Source: Azospirillum cavernae (GTDB lineage: Bacteria > Pseudomonadota > Alphaproteobacteria > Azospirillales > Azospirillaceae). From it: a stretch of 64,000 bases of DNA. How positions within the stretch are numbered: position 1 is the stretch's first letter; the number at the start of each line of letters is the position of its first letter. Where the stretch lies: NCBI RefSeq assembly GCF_003590795.1, contig NZ_QYUL01000006.1, forward strand, positions 124,001-188,000. The letters run 5' to 3'. Made by a program: the position numbers and the translations under genes. Below are positions 49,578 to 58,260 of the stretch, in pieces. The notes beneath the pieces were generated by a model. The model worked only from the letters and a program-made list of their open reading frames with translations, had not been told where the DNA came from and ran no database searches.

Positions 49578-51644
49578 CTATGACCGGCGGCGGAATCGGC
49601 GATAAGCCCGGGCCGCCAACCGCCAGGGCGCGGCCAGATCCCACCAGACCGAAGCCAAAATTGTTTCTACGGCGCGCTCGGGCGGCAAACTGGCCAGATC
49701 GGAAGGGGCGCTTCCCCCAAAGCGCCGCCGCAAGGGGGTGGAAAGCCGCCAGGACCGGGATGCGAGCAAGGCGGAAAGCCGCGCTCGCTGGCGGTCTTCC
49801 AGCCCACCGGAGACCGTGGCCTCCAGGGCGCGGGCCAGCCGGTTGCGCTCGTCGAGCAGGCGGCGGCGGGCCGCCTCAGCGGCGTCCCGCGCGGTGGCAA
49901 AGCTGTTGCGTTCCGTCACGGCCCGAACCGCCACTGTCTCCAGCCCCAACGCCAACCGGGCAAAATCGGCAACCGCTCCGCCTGCCGCCGCGAAGGGAGC
50001 CAACCGTTCGACCGATGAAAGGGTCGTCGTTTGCGGCGTGGTCATGGTGGCGACCGTGGTCGCCATCACCTCGATGCGGTCGCCATCCAGAAGTCGCCCG
50101 ATCAACGCGGCGGCCCGTCCGGCGGGATCCGCAGGAAGGGCGTTCAGCCGGTCGCGGCGGACCAGCAGCGGCCCGGGGCCGACCACGTCGCGCCACAGAC
50201 CAAGGGCCGCCGGACCTCCAGCGGCGATCCAGCGGCGGGAACCGTCCGCCGCATCCACCGCGCCGGTGACGATGGCGGCGCCCGTTCGCTGGGCAACCGC
50301 CGTCATCCGTTCGACGGCTCCCTCCGCAAGACTCAACTCGTCCCCAGACAGAAGCGCGTAAGTGTCGGAGGCGACGGACAGCGGCGCGCCGCCGTTTTCC
50401 AGCACGCGCGCGCGTTGCGCCTCCGCCGCGTGCCAGGCCAGCCAGTCGGCGGCGACCTCCTGTTGGGCGACGCGCAGGCGGGCCGTGACGGCGCCAACGC
50501 GCAGAACATGGGCCAACCGATCCGCCAACGCATCGGCGTTCGGCGCGAACAGGACCGCCGCCGCGTCCTCGTCCACGATCAGTTCCGCCGTGCCGCCAAC
50601 CCGGCTCGCCAAGAAAGGCAGGCCTCGGATCAGGCATTCGGCCACCACGCAGGGAGAGTTTTCAATGCGCGACGGCATGACCGCCAACCGCCCGTCGCCC
50701 GCCAGATAGGCCAGGGCCTCCGGCGAGGACAAGCCGTGCTGAAACGCCACCGGCCAGGGCCAGCCCGCCGCCCGGCGGCGGACATAGGTCGCTCCGTCCT
50801 CGCCGTCCACCGGGGCCGATCCGCCCAGGAAGGTGATTTGGAGATTCCGGAACTCCCCTTGCGTGGCCAGCCGGTCAAGCGCGTCACAAAACAGGCCGAC
50901 GCCCTTGCGGGTTTCCAACCGTCCAAAAAAGACCAGTTCCCGCACCAGGCGTGGCGTGTCGGACGCGAACGGGATCGGGTCGGCGGGGGAAGGTTGGACA
51001 TTTTGCCGGACGTCGGCCCGTGTCGGCAGGGTCCAGCCGGACTCCCGCACCCAGTCGAGCAGGTGGCGGCTCGGGCTGACCACCGCGTCGGCCAGTTCCA
51101 CCGAACGCCGCTCCAGAAAATCGACGGCGAGTTCGCCGGGGCCTTCCAGCCCACCGCCGTTGACGCTGCGCACCCAGCGGGTTGGGCCGTGCAGGCCAAC
51201 CGTCAGCGTGGTGTCGGCGAAGGCGATTCCCTGACGCTTGGCGGTGGTGGCGAAAAAGCCCAACCCCGTCCAGTCGGCGAAATGGATGACATCAAAACGC
51301 CGTTCAACCAGCCACAGGAAGGCGTCGTGCGACAGACGCAGGAACGGATCCTCCCCTTCAATCGGAAGCGGGCCGGGCGGCAGGCGGCGAATGGTCAGCC
51401 CTTCCGCGTTCTCCCGCTCAAACCCCGGGGGGAGGGGCAACAGGCCCGAGCACAGCACGGTGACGGCGCAACCGGCGGCGACCAAAGTCTCGGCCAACCC
51501 CGCAAAGGCGGTTCCGATGCCGCCGCTGCCCGGCAGCCCGGCGAACTCATGGGTGACGATGCAGACGGATGCGGAGCGGAGCAAAGCGTCCGGGGCGGAA
51601 GGCGTCGCCGCCGTAAGATCGTCCGGCTTCGCTTGGTCTGGCAT
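49578..51644 (-). CDS. Large glycosyltransferase, GT4 domain plus C-terminal extension
   Basis: 688 residues. The first 390 are GT4: SVCIVTHEFAGLPGSGGIGTA, DVIHFADWTGLGFFATTAKRQ, ELVFFGRLETRKGVGLFCDAL and MPSRIENSPCVVAECLIRGLPFLAS. The next 300 residues have no clear catalytic motif; they include an Arg/Ala/Glu-rich predicted coiled coil (ATARDAAEAARRRLLDERNRL) and a basic C-terminus. The extension may hold the enzyme in a complex. The frame begins with TTG at 51674; ATG 51644 is preferred. No overlap with neighbours. Confidence 0.82.
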   Translation of the reverse strand: MPDQAKPDDLTAATPSAPDALLRSASVCIVTHEFAGLPGSGGIGTAFAGLAETLVAAGCAVTVLCSGLLPLPPGFERENAEGLTIRRLPPGPLPIEGEDPFLRLSHDAFLWLVERRFDVIHFADWTGLGFFATTAKRQGIAFADTTLTVGLHGPTRWVRSVNGGGLEGPGELAVDFLERRSVELADAVVSPSRHLLDWVRESGWTLPTRADVRQNVQPSPADPIPFASDTPRLVRELVFFGRLETRKGVGLFCDALDRLATQGEFRNLQITFLGGSAPVDGEDGATYVRRRAAGWPWPVAFQHGLSSPEALAYLAGDGRLAVMPSRIENSPCVVAECLIRGLPFLASRVGGTAELIVDEDAAAVLFAPNADALADRLAHVLRVGAVTARLRVAQQEVAADWLAWHAAEAQRARVLENGGAPLSVASDTYALLSGDELSLAEGAVERMTAVAQRTGAAIVTGAVDAADGSRRWIAAGGPAALGLWRDVVGPGPLLVRRDRLNALPADPAGRAAALIGRLLDGDRIEVMATTVATMTTPQTTTLSSVERLAPFAAAGGAVADFARLALGLETVAVRAVTERNSFATARDAAEAARRRLLDERNRLARALEATVSGGLEDRQRARLSALLASRSWRLSTPLRRRFGGSAPSDLASLPPERAVETILASVWWDLAAPWRLAARAYRRFRRRS

Positions 51645-51821
51645 GTCGTTGCAATCCGATAACGCTGCGGGCAATATTCCCGCGTCCTGTGACGCGGCGC
51701 CCTGAGGAGTAGCGCCGAAGCCCTGCCCAGGCCAAGCCCTTCCGCATCAGTCGCCGTCATCGGGCGCCGCGCCGCCAGGAACATCCCGTTCCACCAGGAT
51801 TGACCGGAGTTCCGCGCGCCC

Positions 51822-52859
51822 ATGTCATCTTCAACCCGCCAGCTTTCGGTTCCGCGACGCGCGTTTGCGCTGGGCGTGGCGCTTGTCCTTCTGGGCTTCT
51901 CCTCGGTCCCGGCGGCGGCGGAACCGCCGGTCCTGGAACTGCCGATCGACTGCGCCATGGGCGAACGCTGCTTCGTTCAGAATTACGTCGATCACGATCC
52001 CAGTCCCGATCGTCGCGACTACGCCTGTGGCCGCCTGTCCTACAACGGGCATTCCGGCACGGACATCCGACTGCTCGATCACCCCGCCATGCGCCAGGGC
52101 GTGGCCGTCCTTGCCGCCGCGCCGGGGATCGTCCGGGCGACCCGCGACGGGATGACGGACGTGGACATGCGCGAGGCCGATCCGGCCACTCTGAAAAATC
52201 AAGGCGGGGGCAACACCGTCATCCTCGATCATGGCGACGGTTGGCAGACCATCTACGCCCATCTGCGCCAGGGCAGCGTTGCGGTCAAACAGGGCGACCG
52301 GGTGGAGGCTGGGCAGCGGCTTGGTCTGGTTGGCCTGTCCGGTCTGACCATGTTTCCCCATGTCCATTTTGAGGTTCGCCATGGCGCCGCCGTGATCGAC
52401 CCCTTTGTCGGTGTGAACGGAACTGCCGGGGACGGCGCCCCCTGCAACGGCCCGCGCGCGCCGCTGTGGAGCGCCGAGGCGACGAACAAGCTGACCTATC
52501 GGGAAACCGCCGGATTGACCGCAGGCTTTTCCGCCACCCGCCCGGACGCCGAGCAAGCGCGACGCGGCGCCTATCAGGATGCTCTTTTGGGCCGAAATTC
52601 GCCGGATCTGATCTTTTGGGCTGATGTGATGGGAGCCATGGCGGGGGATGAGGCATGGTTCCGCATCGTCGGCCCCAACAGCCGCGTTCTGTCGGAGCGG
52701 ATGAGCGTTCTGCCAAGCTCCAACGTCAGTTGGTTTGGCTTCAGCGGGGTGAAACGTCCCGCCGACGGCTGGGCGCCGGGAAACTACCGCGCGGTCTTCC
52801 GACTGCTCCGCCAAGGCAAGCCGGTGGCTGAGATGGAGCGGCGGATTGACCTCCGTTGA
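51822..52859 (+). CDS. M23-family metallopeptidase (LytM/NlpD-like)
   Basis: 345 residues with a signal peptide (AFALGVALVLLGFSSVPAAAE, cleavage near residue 33). The LytM domain has HSGTDIRL (His77, Asp81 zinc ligands), IYAHLRQG (His147) and MFPHVHFEVR (His180 and His182), so the catalytic set is complete. The fold cleaves peptidoglycan cross-links; some EPS loci use it to open the wall for exporters. A C-terminal extension of about 140 residues carries beta-rich sequence. The TTG start of the next gene overlaps this stop by 14 bp. Confidence 0.9.
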   Translation: MSSSTRQLSVPRRAFALGVALVLLGFSSVPAAAEPPVLELPIDCAMGERCFVQNYVDHDPSPDRRDYACGRLSYNGHSGTDIRLLDHPAMRQGVAVLAAAPGIVRATRDGMTDVDMREADPATLKNQGGGNTVILDHGDGWQTIYAHLRQGSVAVKQGDRVEAGQRLGLVGLSGLTMFPHVHFEVRHGAAVIDPFVGVNGTAGDGAPCNGPRAPLWSAEATNKLTYRETAGLTAGFSATRPDAEQARRGAYQDALLGRNSPDLIFWADVMGAMAGDEAWFRIVGPNSRVLSERMSVLPSSNVSWFGFSGVKRPADGWAPGNYRAVFRLLRQGKPVAEMERRIDLR

Positions 52860-54120
52860 CACGACGCGCGGCTTTGCGCTGGTGGACGCCCATGTCCGGG
52901 CCGGGCGGTTGGCCGCCGCCGAAAAGGTCTGCCGGATCCTGCTGAGCGTCGATCCGGCCCATCCCGCCACATTGCGGCGGCTCGGCGTGCTGCGCCACAT
53001 GGCCCGCGACTATGCGGCGGCGGTCCGATTGTTCGGCGCGGCGGTCGTGGCTGGCGATTCGTCAGCCCAGGGCGATCTGGGCGTCGCGCTGATGAAGGCG
53101 GGGCGCTTGCCGGACGCGCTGGAGCGTTTCAGCGCCGCCCGCGCGCTTGCCCCCCAGGATGCTCGCGTCGGGTACAATCTGGCGATGGCTCTGCTGGCCG
53201 CCGGGCGTCTCGACGACGGGTTCCGGTTGTATGAGGAGCGATGGCGGCTGAAGGGGCCGGTTCCTTGGATCGGGCGCTGGGATCGCTTCTGGGACGGGCA
53301 ACCGCTGAAGGGCGAAACCTTGCTGGTTCATGCGGAGCAAGGGTTTGGCGACGCCATCCAGTTTGCCCGCTATGTTCCCCTGGCTGCGGCGCGCGGCGCG
53401 CGGGTGGTTTTGGCGGTTCCGCGCGAGCTGCGCCGTTTGATGGCCGGGTTGCCGGGGTGCGCCCATATCCTGTCGGAAGGGGAACGCATTCCGCCTTACG
53501 CCGCTCATGTGCCGCTGATGAGTCTGCCGCGTCTGTTTGGGACCGGCATTGGCGACATTCCCGCCGACACGCCCTATCTGAGGGTTCCCGACGCAGAAAC
53601 GCACGAAAACAGGAACGGTCTTTTGCGAGTCGGCCTTGCTTGGGCGGGGCGGGGCGAGGACCCGGACGACGTTCACCGCTCTTGCGCCCTGGCGCTTTTG
53701 GCCCCCTTGCTCGCCACGCCGGGGGTTGAGTTCCACAGCTTGCAAAAAGGGCCTGCCGAAGAGGAGTTGGACCGTTTGGCGGACGGACGGCGGGTGATTC
53801 GGCATGGTTCGGCGTTGAAGGATTTCGCCGACACCGCCGCGCGGATCGCCACATTGGATCTGGTCGTCGGCGTCGATACGGCGGTCGTCCATCTGGCTGG
53901 CGCGCTTGGGAAGCCCTGCTGGGTTCTGTTGTCGGCGGATCCGGATTGGCGGTGGATGCGGGAGCGCGCCGACACCCCTTGGTACCCGGCCACGCGCCTG
54001 TTCCGTCAACCGTCGTTGGGCGTTTGGCCGCCCGTCATCGCGCAGGTGGCGGACGCGTTGGCGCGCCTTGCCGGGATGGCCCCGCGTCCAGAGCCATCCC
54101 CGGAAACGATCAGGTCGTGA
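52846..54120 (+). CDS. TPR protein with GT9-like glycosyltransferase domain
   Basis: 424 residues. The N-terminal 130 are TPR units (AAAEKVCRILLSVDPAHPATLRRLGVLRH, then DALERFSAARALAPQDARVGYNLAMAL). The remainder is GT-B: ETLLVHAEQGFGDAIQFARYVP, LLRVGLAWAGRGEDPDD and LDLVVGVDTAVVHLAGALGKPCWVLLS, plus WYPATRLFRQ, the same architecture as the gene at 42900. Start TTG at 52846 with GGAGCGGCGGA before it. It overlaps the M23 gene by 14 bp, and its 3' end overlaps the RTX protease by 11 bp. Confidence 0.85.
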   Translation: MTSVDTTRGFALVDAHVRAGRLAAAEKVCRILLSVDPAHPATLRRLGVLRHMARDYAAAVRLFGAAVVAGDSSAQGDLGVALMKAGRLPDALERFSAARALAPQDARVGYNLAMALLAAGRLDDGFRLYEERWRLKGPVPWIGRWDRFWDGQPLKGETLLVHAEQGFGDAIQFARYVPLAAARGARVVLAVPRELRRLMAGLPGCAHILSEGERIPPYAAHVPLMSLPRLFGTGIGDIPADTPYLRVPDAETHENRNGLLRVGLAWAGRGEDPDDVHRSCALALLAPLLATPGVEFHSLQKGPAEEELDRLADGRRVIRHGSALKDFADTAARIATLDLVVGVDTAVVHLAGALGKPCWVLLSADPDWRWMRERADTPWYPATRLFRQPSLGVWPPVIAQVADALARLAGMAPRPEPSPETIRS

Positions 54121-55678
54121 GCCAGGAGGGTGAGAATTGACTGGGCGCGACGCCCATCAGGGTGATGGTGTCGCCATTCAGAAAATCAATCACCAGATCA
54201 CCGGAAGCGGCTGACTTCAGAGCGTAAGTCCGGTCCCCGAAGGCCAGGCGATCCCCGGCGTTGAAATCGAAATCCGCCACGGTGTCGGTTCCATCGCTGA
54301 CCTGGAAACGGAACAGATCGCCGTCGCCGCCGCCCGTCAGAGTGTCGGCCCCCAACCCGCCGACCAGCGTGTCGGCTCCGGAGTCGCCGAACAGGCGGTC
54401 GTCGTCGCGGCCACCATACATCAAATCACCATCGGCCCCGCCGAACAGCGTGTCCGCCCCGGTGTTGCCAAACAACGTGTCCGCTCCGCGATTGCCCGCC
54501 AGCACGTCGGCCCCGTTGTCGCCGCTCACCTGATCCGCGCCGTCGCCACCCAGCAGGGAATCATTGTCCACCCCGCCATAGAGACGATCATCGCCCGCGT
54601 CGCCGAACAGCGTGTCTTCGCCCTGGTTGCCGAACAGGAGGTCGCCGCTGGCGCCGCCATGAAGCTCGTCCCGCCCCGCCGCGCCAGAGATCGTGTCGGC
54701 CCCGTTGTTGCCCTCCAGAACATTGGCCTCCGCGTTGCCAATGATGGAGTCGCTGCCAGTGCCTCCCTTGGCGTTTTCGATCACCGCGCCATAGGCGATC
54801 GCGATGTTTTGCCGCGCCGCGCTGCCGCCCGTTCGGATGCCGATGGAGCTGAAACCGCCCGCGTTCAGGTTGATCGTCGCGGCCACCACCTGGTTCGACG
54901 CGTCGAAGGTGTCCGTGCCGCCCGCGTCCCAAATGGTCTTCAGCTCTTCCGACGAGGCGCTGAACTGATAGACATCGTCGCCAGTCTTGTAAGAGGTGTT
55001 GGCGCCATACAGATACTGGATCGCCGCAATGTCATAGAGCATTGGGCCGGCGGGAGAAATCGTTGCCCCGGACGCTTCGTTGTAGGCCATCACGGTGTAT
55101 TGGGTGGTGTTGGCGGCGCCCGTGAGTGTGGGAGAGTCATCGAAGGGATGCTTCAGCCCCAGCGCATGGCCGATCTCATGCACCATCACCTCAAATCCGA
55201 AATTGCCGGGCAGCGGCGTCTGGTTGGCCGAAACATTCGGATTCAGCCAGACATCGCCGCCAGAACCTTGCTGGCCATAGGGATAATAAGCATGGCCGGA
55301 GGTGTCGGACGACAAGGTGGCGCTGAAGGCGACCCGGATGTCGCCCACTTGGGACGCGGTGTCATCGACCTGGACAAAGCTGATGTTCGCGACGGCCGCC
55401 CAGGATTGCAGGGCCTGGGCGAAGGCGCTCTGCTGGACGGTGTTCAACGGCGTCAGGTTGTTTCCCCAAGGCTCGCCACTGCCCGACGAGGCGCCGTAGC
55501 CACCGCTGGAAACGGACGCTGTGGACCAGGAACTGCCATAGCTGGGAAAACTGTAGGTCAGCGTCAAGCCTGTTCCAGCCGCCCCCCCCCATTTGGAGCC
55601 CACCAGCAGGGCGTTGATGTAGGTCTGGGATGTGTCGGCTACGGAAGAGACCTGTCCGCTGCTGGTGGGCGTCGCCAT
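54110..55678 (-). CDS. Serralysin-like RTX metalloprotease (M10)
   Basis: 522 residues. No Sec signal peptide, as expected for type I secretion. The zinc site HEIGHALGLKHP is at 167-178 with the Met-turn YTVMAY at 194-199. From about 301 to 450 there are many G-G-x-G-x-D-x-L/I nonapeptides (for example GNNGADTISG, GDAGDDRLYGG) forming the calcium-binding beta-roll, followed by a C-terminal secretion-signal-type region. ATG 55678 follows AGGAG at eight bases. No type I ABC/MFP genes are in the window. It may degrade proteins outside the cell or process surface proteins. A dyad and an IS3 remnant lie just upstream. Confidence 0.92.
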   Translation of the reverse strand: MATPTSSGQVSSVADTSQTYINALLVGSKWGGAAGTGLTLTYSFPSYGSSWSTASVSSGGYGASSGSGEPWGNNLTPLNTVQQSAFAQALQSWAAVANISFVQVDDTASQVGDIRVAFSATLSSDTSGHAYYPYGQQGSGGDVWLNPNVSANQTPLPGNFGFEVMVHEIGHALGLKHPFDDSPTLTGAANTTQYTVMAYNEASGATISPAGPMLYDIAAIQYLYGANTSYKTGDDVYQFSASSEELKTIWDAGGTDTFDASNQVVAATINLNAGGFSSIGIRTGGSAARQNIAIAYGAVIENAKGGTGSDSIIGNAEANVLEGNNGADTISGAAGRDELHGGASGDLLFGNQGEDTLFGDAGDDRLYGGVDNDSLLGGDGADQVSGDNGADVLAGNRGADTLFGNTGADTLFGGADGDLMYGGRDDDRLFGDSGADTLVGGLGADTLTGGGDGDLFRFQVSDGTDTVADFDFNAGDRLAFGDRTYALKSAASGDLVIDFLNGDTITLMGVAPSQFSPSWLTT

Positions 55679-55733
55679 GCACAATTCTCCTGTTCCGAGC
55701 CGAAGCGCCCTGCGCGCGATTGCTATCAAACCG

Positions 55734-55755
55734 CTGCAAATTAACGGATTTGCAG
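55734..55755. promoter_or_regulatory. Perfect dyad upstream of RTX protease gene
   Basis: CTGCAAAT and ATTTGCAG form perfect 8-bp inverted arms around a 6-base spacer, 56-77 bp upstream of the protease ATG. The size and symmetry fit an operator for a dimeric regulator. It also lies within 20 bp of the IS3 remnant and could be part of an IS end. Confidence 0.4.
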
Positions 55756-55768
55756 AAGACCGACAATC

Positions 55769-56730
55769 TTGGTCGTGAGGCTCCCAGGGCAATCGCTTGA
55801 AGACGAGGGGGATTCCGACGGATGTGCAGGAAAAGCTGAAAGCGCAGAGATCCGGGAACTGCGGCAGGCGAACGAGATTCTGCGCAAGGCGTCAGCCTAT
55901 TTCGCGATGGCGGAGCTCGACCGCCGACCGAATGATGCTGGGTTTCATCGAGACCCACCGCCAGGACTATGGGGTCGAGCCGATCTTGCCGAGGTTCTGC
56001 CGATCGCCCCATCCACTGTGCGTCGGCATGCCACTCGTCAGGCCGATCCGACCAAGTTGCCGGAACGGACCCCTCGCGATGCCGGGTTGAAGGCGGACAT
56101 CCGGCGGGTGTTTGACGAGAATTTCCAGGTTTATGGGGTCCGTAAAGTGTGGCGGCAATTGCAACGCGAGGGCCGGAAGGTCGCCCGTTGCACGGTCGGG
56201 CGGCTGAATTCCGGACACTCTCGTGGCTGTCGAATTTCACCTACGTCCCCACCTGGAACGGCTTTGTCTCTGTGGCCTTCATCATCGACGCCTTCGCGCG
56301 GCGGATCGTTGGCTGGCGGGTTTCCCGAACGACCAATGCCGATTTTGTCCTGGATGCTCTCGAACAGGCACTGCATCAGCGCCGACCGGTCGGCAAATCC
56401 GGAGTGGTGAACCAGCCCGACAGGGGCAGTCAATATGTGTCCATCAAGTACACCGGGCGTTTGCTTCTGGCTGGCATCGAACCCTCCGTTGACAGCGTTG
56501 GCGATTCCTATGACAACGCCTTGGCTGAAACCATCAACGGTCTCTAAAAGGCCGAGGTCATCCACAGGCGAGAACCTTGGAAATCCTTCGAGGCCGTCGA
56601 ATACGCCACCCTCGAATGGGTCGACTGGTTCAACAACAGACGCCCGCTCGAACCCATCGGAAATATTCCGCCCGCCGAAGCCGAGCGACGGTATTATGCT
56701 GACAGGGAGACCATGCCCATAGCGGCATGA
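55769..56730 (+). pseudogene. Degenerate IS3-family element (OrfA/OrfB)
   Basis: Starts with an OrfA tail ([20 protein letters not shown]), then OrfB blocks in shifted frames: [32 protein letters not shown], a deletion near 56210, [46 protein letters not shown] and WVDWFNNRRPLEPIGNIPP. After ETINGL the expected TAC is TAA, an in-frame stop. Several frameshifts and the deletion of one catalytic block make it nonfunctional. It is the third IS family of debris in the window. Confidence 0.88.
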
Positions 56731-56891
56731 CTCACGAACTATCGCTGCCGACAATCCCGGTGCGGTTCAGTCTACCCCCTATTGCCACGAGTTCCAGCAG
56801 ACCATCGTCGTCGGCCGCGCCGAACAGGCCCAGGGCACAGCCTGCCACCAGCCCGACGGATCGTAGAGGATCATGGGGTGTGGGGGGAAGA

Positions 56892-57689
56892 TCAGCGGAG
56901 CCTCCGCAGGAAACCGTCTGGATTGTATCTGGCCCAGGTGGTCGTAATGCCTTCGTTGAAGAGGAGTGGCGGGTCTGCCAGTTCGAAATCAGGATGGGTC
57001 GCGGCAAACAAGGCGGCGGCAGCGGCTGGGTTATTCTCTGCCCAATCCGGCTGAGAACGTGGTGCGCCCGGCAGATGGCGCATGATGCCATCCATTGCCA
57101 CAATCCAGGAATCGACCGATACCAGGGGCGCGTAAGCTTCCAACTCGGCCAGCACATGGTCCTGGTGATGATTGCTGTCGAGGATCACCAAAACCCGTTC
57201 ACCCGGCATGATCGTGGCGCGCACGCGGTCAACAGTGTCTGGGGCGGAAGAGTCGCCTTCGATCAGGGTGATCAAGTCGGACAGTTCATGGGATTCGATT
57301 GCCTGACGATTGTGCGGTCGGATCTCTATATCAACGCCAACAACATGGCCTCGGCCCATGGCCCGGCATAGGCTGGCATGAAAGACCAGGGACCCACCAT
57401 GCGCTACCCCGGTTTCTACGATAACATCCGGTTTGACCCGATAGATCAGTTCCTGCAAACGCAGGAGATCATCGGGGAGTTGGATGATCGGGCGGCCCAT
57501 CCATGTGAAACTGTAGACGTATTTAGCGTCCCAGCCACAGCGCAGATACGCGGCGGTCACGGCGGCGAAGGCTTCGGGACTGCTCATGGGCAAATCATGG
57601 TTGCCGTTCGCAGTGGTCACGGTTACGCGACCTGAAGCGAAATCGATCGCAACGCGAGCAGGCCAAGGGGTGAAAGGAGCGTTCGACAC
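56892..57689 (-). CDS. CmcI-family protein (cephalosporin hydroxylase/rhamnosyl O-methyltransferase-like)
   Basis: 265 residues. DVIVETGVAHGGSLVFHASL is the SAM-binding motif I of the CmcI family, followed by VVGVDIEIRPHNRQAI, LITLIEGDSSAPDTV and VLVILDSNHHQDHVLAELEAYAPLV (D-S-N-H), and the C-terminal YNPDGFL. Despite the family name, members in polysaccharide clusters are mostly sugar O-methyltransferases. It begins 19 bp after the stop of the epimerase gene and so ends that transcription unit. Downstream 56731-56891 contains no gene. Confidence 0.88.
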   Translation of the reverse strand: MSNAPFTPWPARVAIDFASGRVTVTTANGNHDLPMSSPEAFAAVTAAYLRCGWDAKYVYSFTWMGRPIIQLPDDLLRLQELIYRVKPDVIVETGVAHGGSLVFHASLCRAMGRGHVVGVDIEIRPHNRQAIESHELSDLITLIEGDSSAPDTVDRVRATIMPGERVLVILDSNHHQDHVLAELEAYAPLVSVDSWIVAMDGIMRHLPGAPRSQPDWAENNPAAAAALFAATHPDFELADPPLLFNEGITTTWARYNPDGFLRRLR

Positions 57690-57708
57690 GGCGAAGGGAA
57701 GTCCTCTG

Positions 57709-58260
57709 TCAATCGAGGGAAGCGGGTTTACGAACCGTCGCCCATAGGGGCAACGCCGCGTCGCGTGACGAGATGAGAGCGGGTTCCATTGGCCAGGGGA
57801 TCCTCAGTGCCGGATCGTTCCAGCGCAATCCCCTTGCTTTGGATGCTGTATACTCCGGTGAAATACCGTACAGAATCTCGGTGTCAGCCTCAAGAGTCAT
57901 GAAGCCATGGGCGAAGCCCGTGGGAACATACAAGGCTCTTTGATTTCGTGCCGACAGTTCGACATGGAAATGCTTTCCAAATGCCGGGGAATCCTGGCGC
58001 ATATCGACAACCACATCGAAGATGGCGCCGTGGGTGCAACGCACCAGCTTGGTTTCCCACGATGGCGGAGCCTGATAATGAAGACCTCGCAGCGTGCCAG
58101 CGACGGGATTGCGCGACAGACTCCACTGGTCGTCCGCTGCCTCCAATCCCCATTCCCTGAAGGTCTTCCGGCAATAGAGTCTGGTAAAACTGCCGCGTTC
58201 ATCCGCATGGATCGGCATTTCGACAATGAACAGGCCGGAAAACGGGGTGGAGGCCAGCAT
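57709..58260 (-). CDS. rfbC: dTDP-4-dehydrorhamnose 3,5-epimerase (RmlC family)
   Basis: 183 residues, the usual length. Cupin with the key blocks RGSFTRLYCRKTFREWGLE, SLSRNPVAGTLRGLHYQ (catalytic His in LRGLHYQ), KLVRCTHGAIFDVVVDMRQDS and YVPTGFAHGFMTLEADTEILYG (catalytic-site Tyr region). ATG 58260 shares a base with the stop of the upstream gene (TAATG). The other dTDP-rhamnose genes are absent here; placed beside a C-methyltransferase and an SDR, it more likely acts on a branched-deoxysugar pathway intermediate (inference). Confidence 0.92.
   Translation of the reverse strand: MLASTPFSGLFIVEMPIHADERGSFTRLYCRKTFREWGLEAADDQWSLSRNPVAGTLRGLHYQAPPSWETKLVRCTHGAIFDVVVDMRQDSPAFGKHFHVELSARNQRALYVPTGFAHGFMTLEADTEILYGISPEYTASKARGLRWNDPALRIPWPMEPALISSRDAALPLWATVRKPASLD

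Noticed and set aside
50031-51662. 543-codon plus-strand frame
   Set aside because: Antisense to the large GT4 gene; no domain and Arg/Gly/Gln-rich composition.
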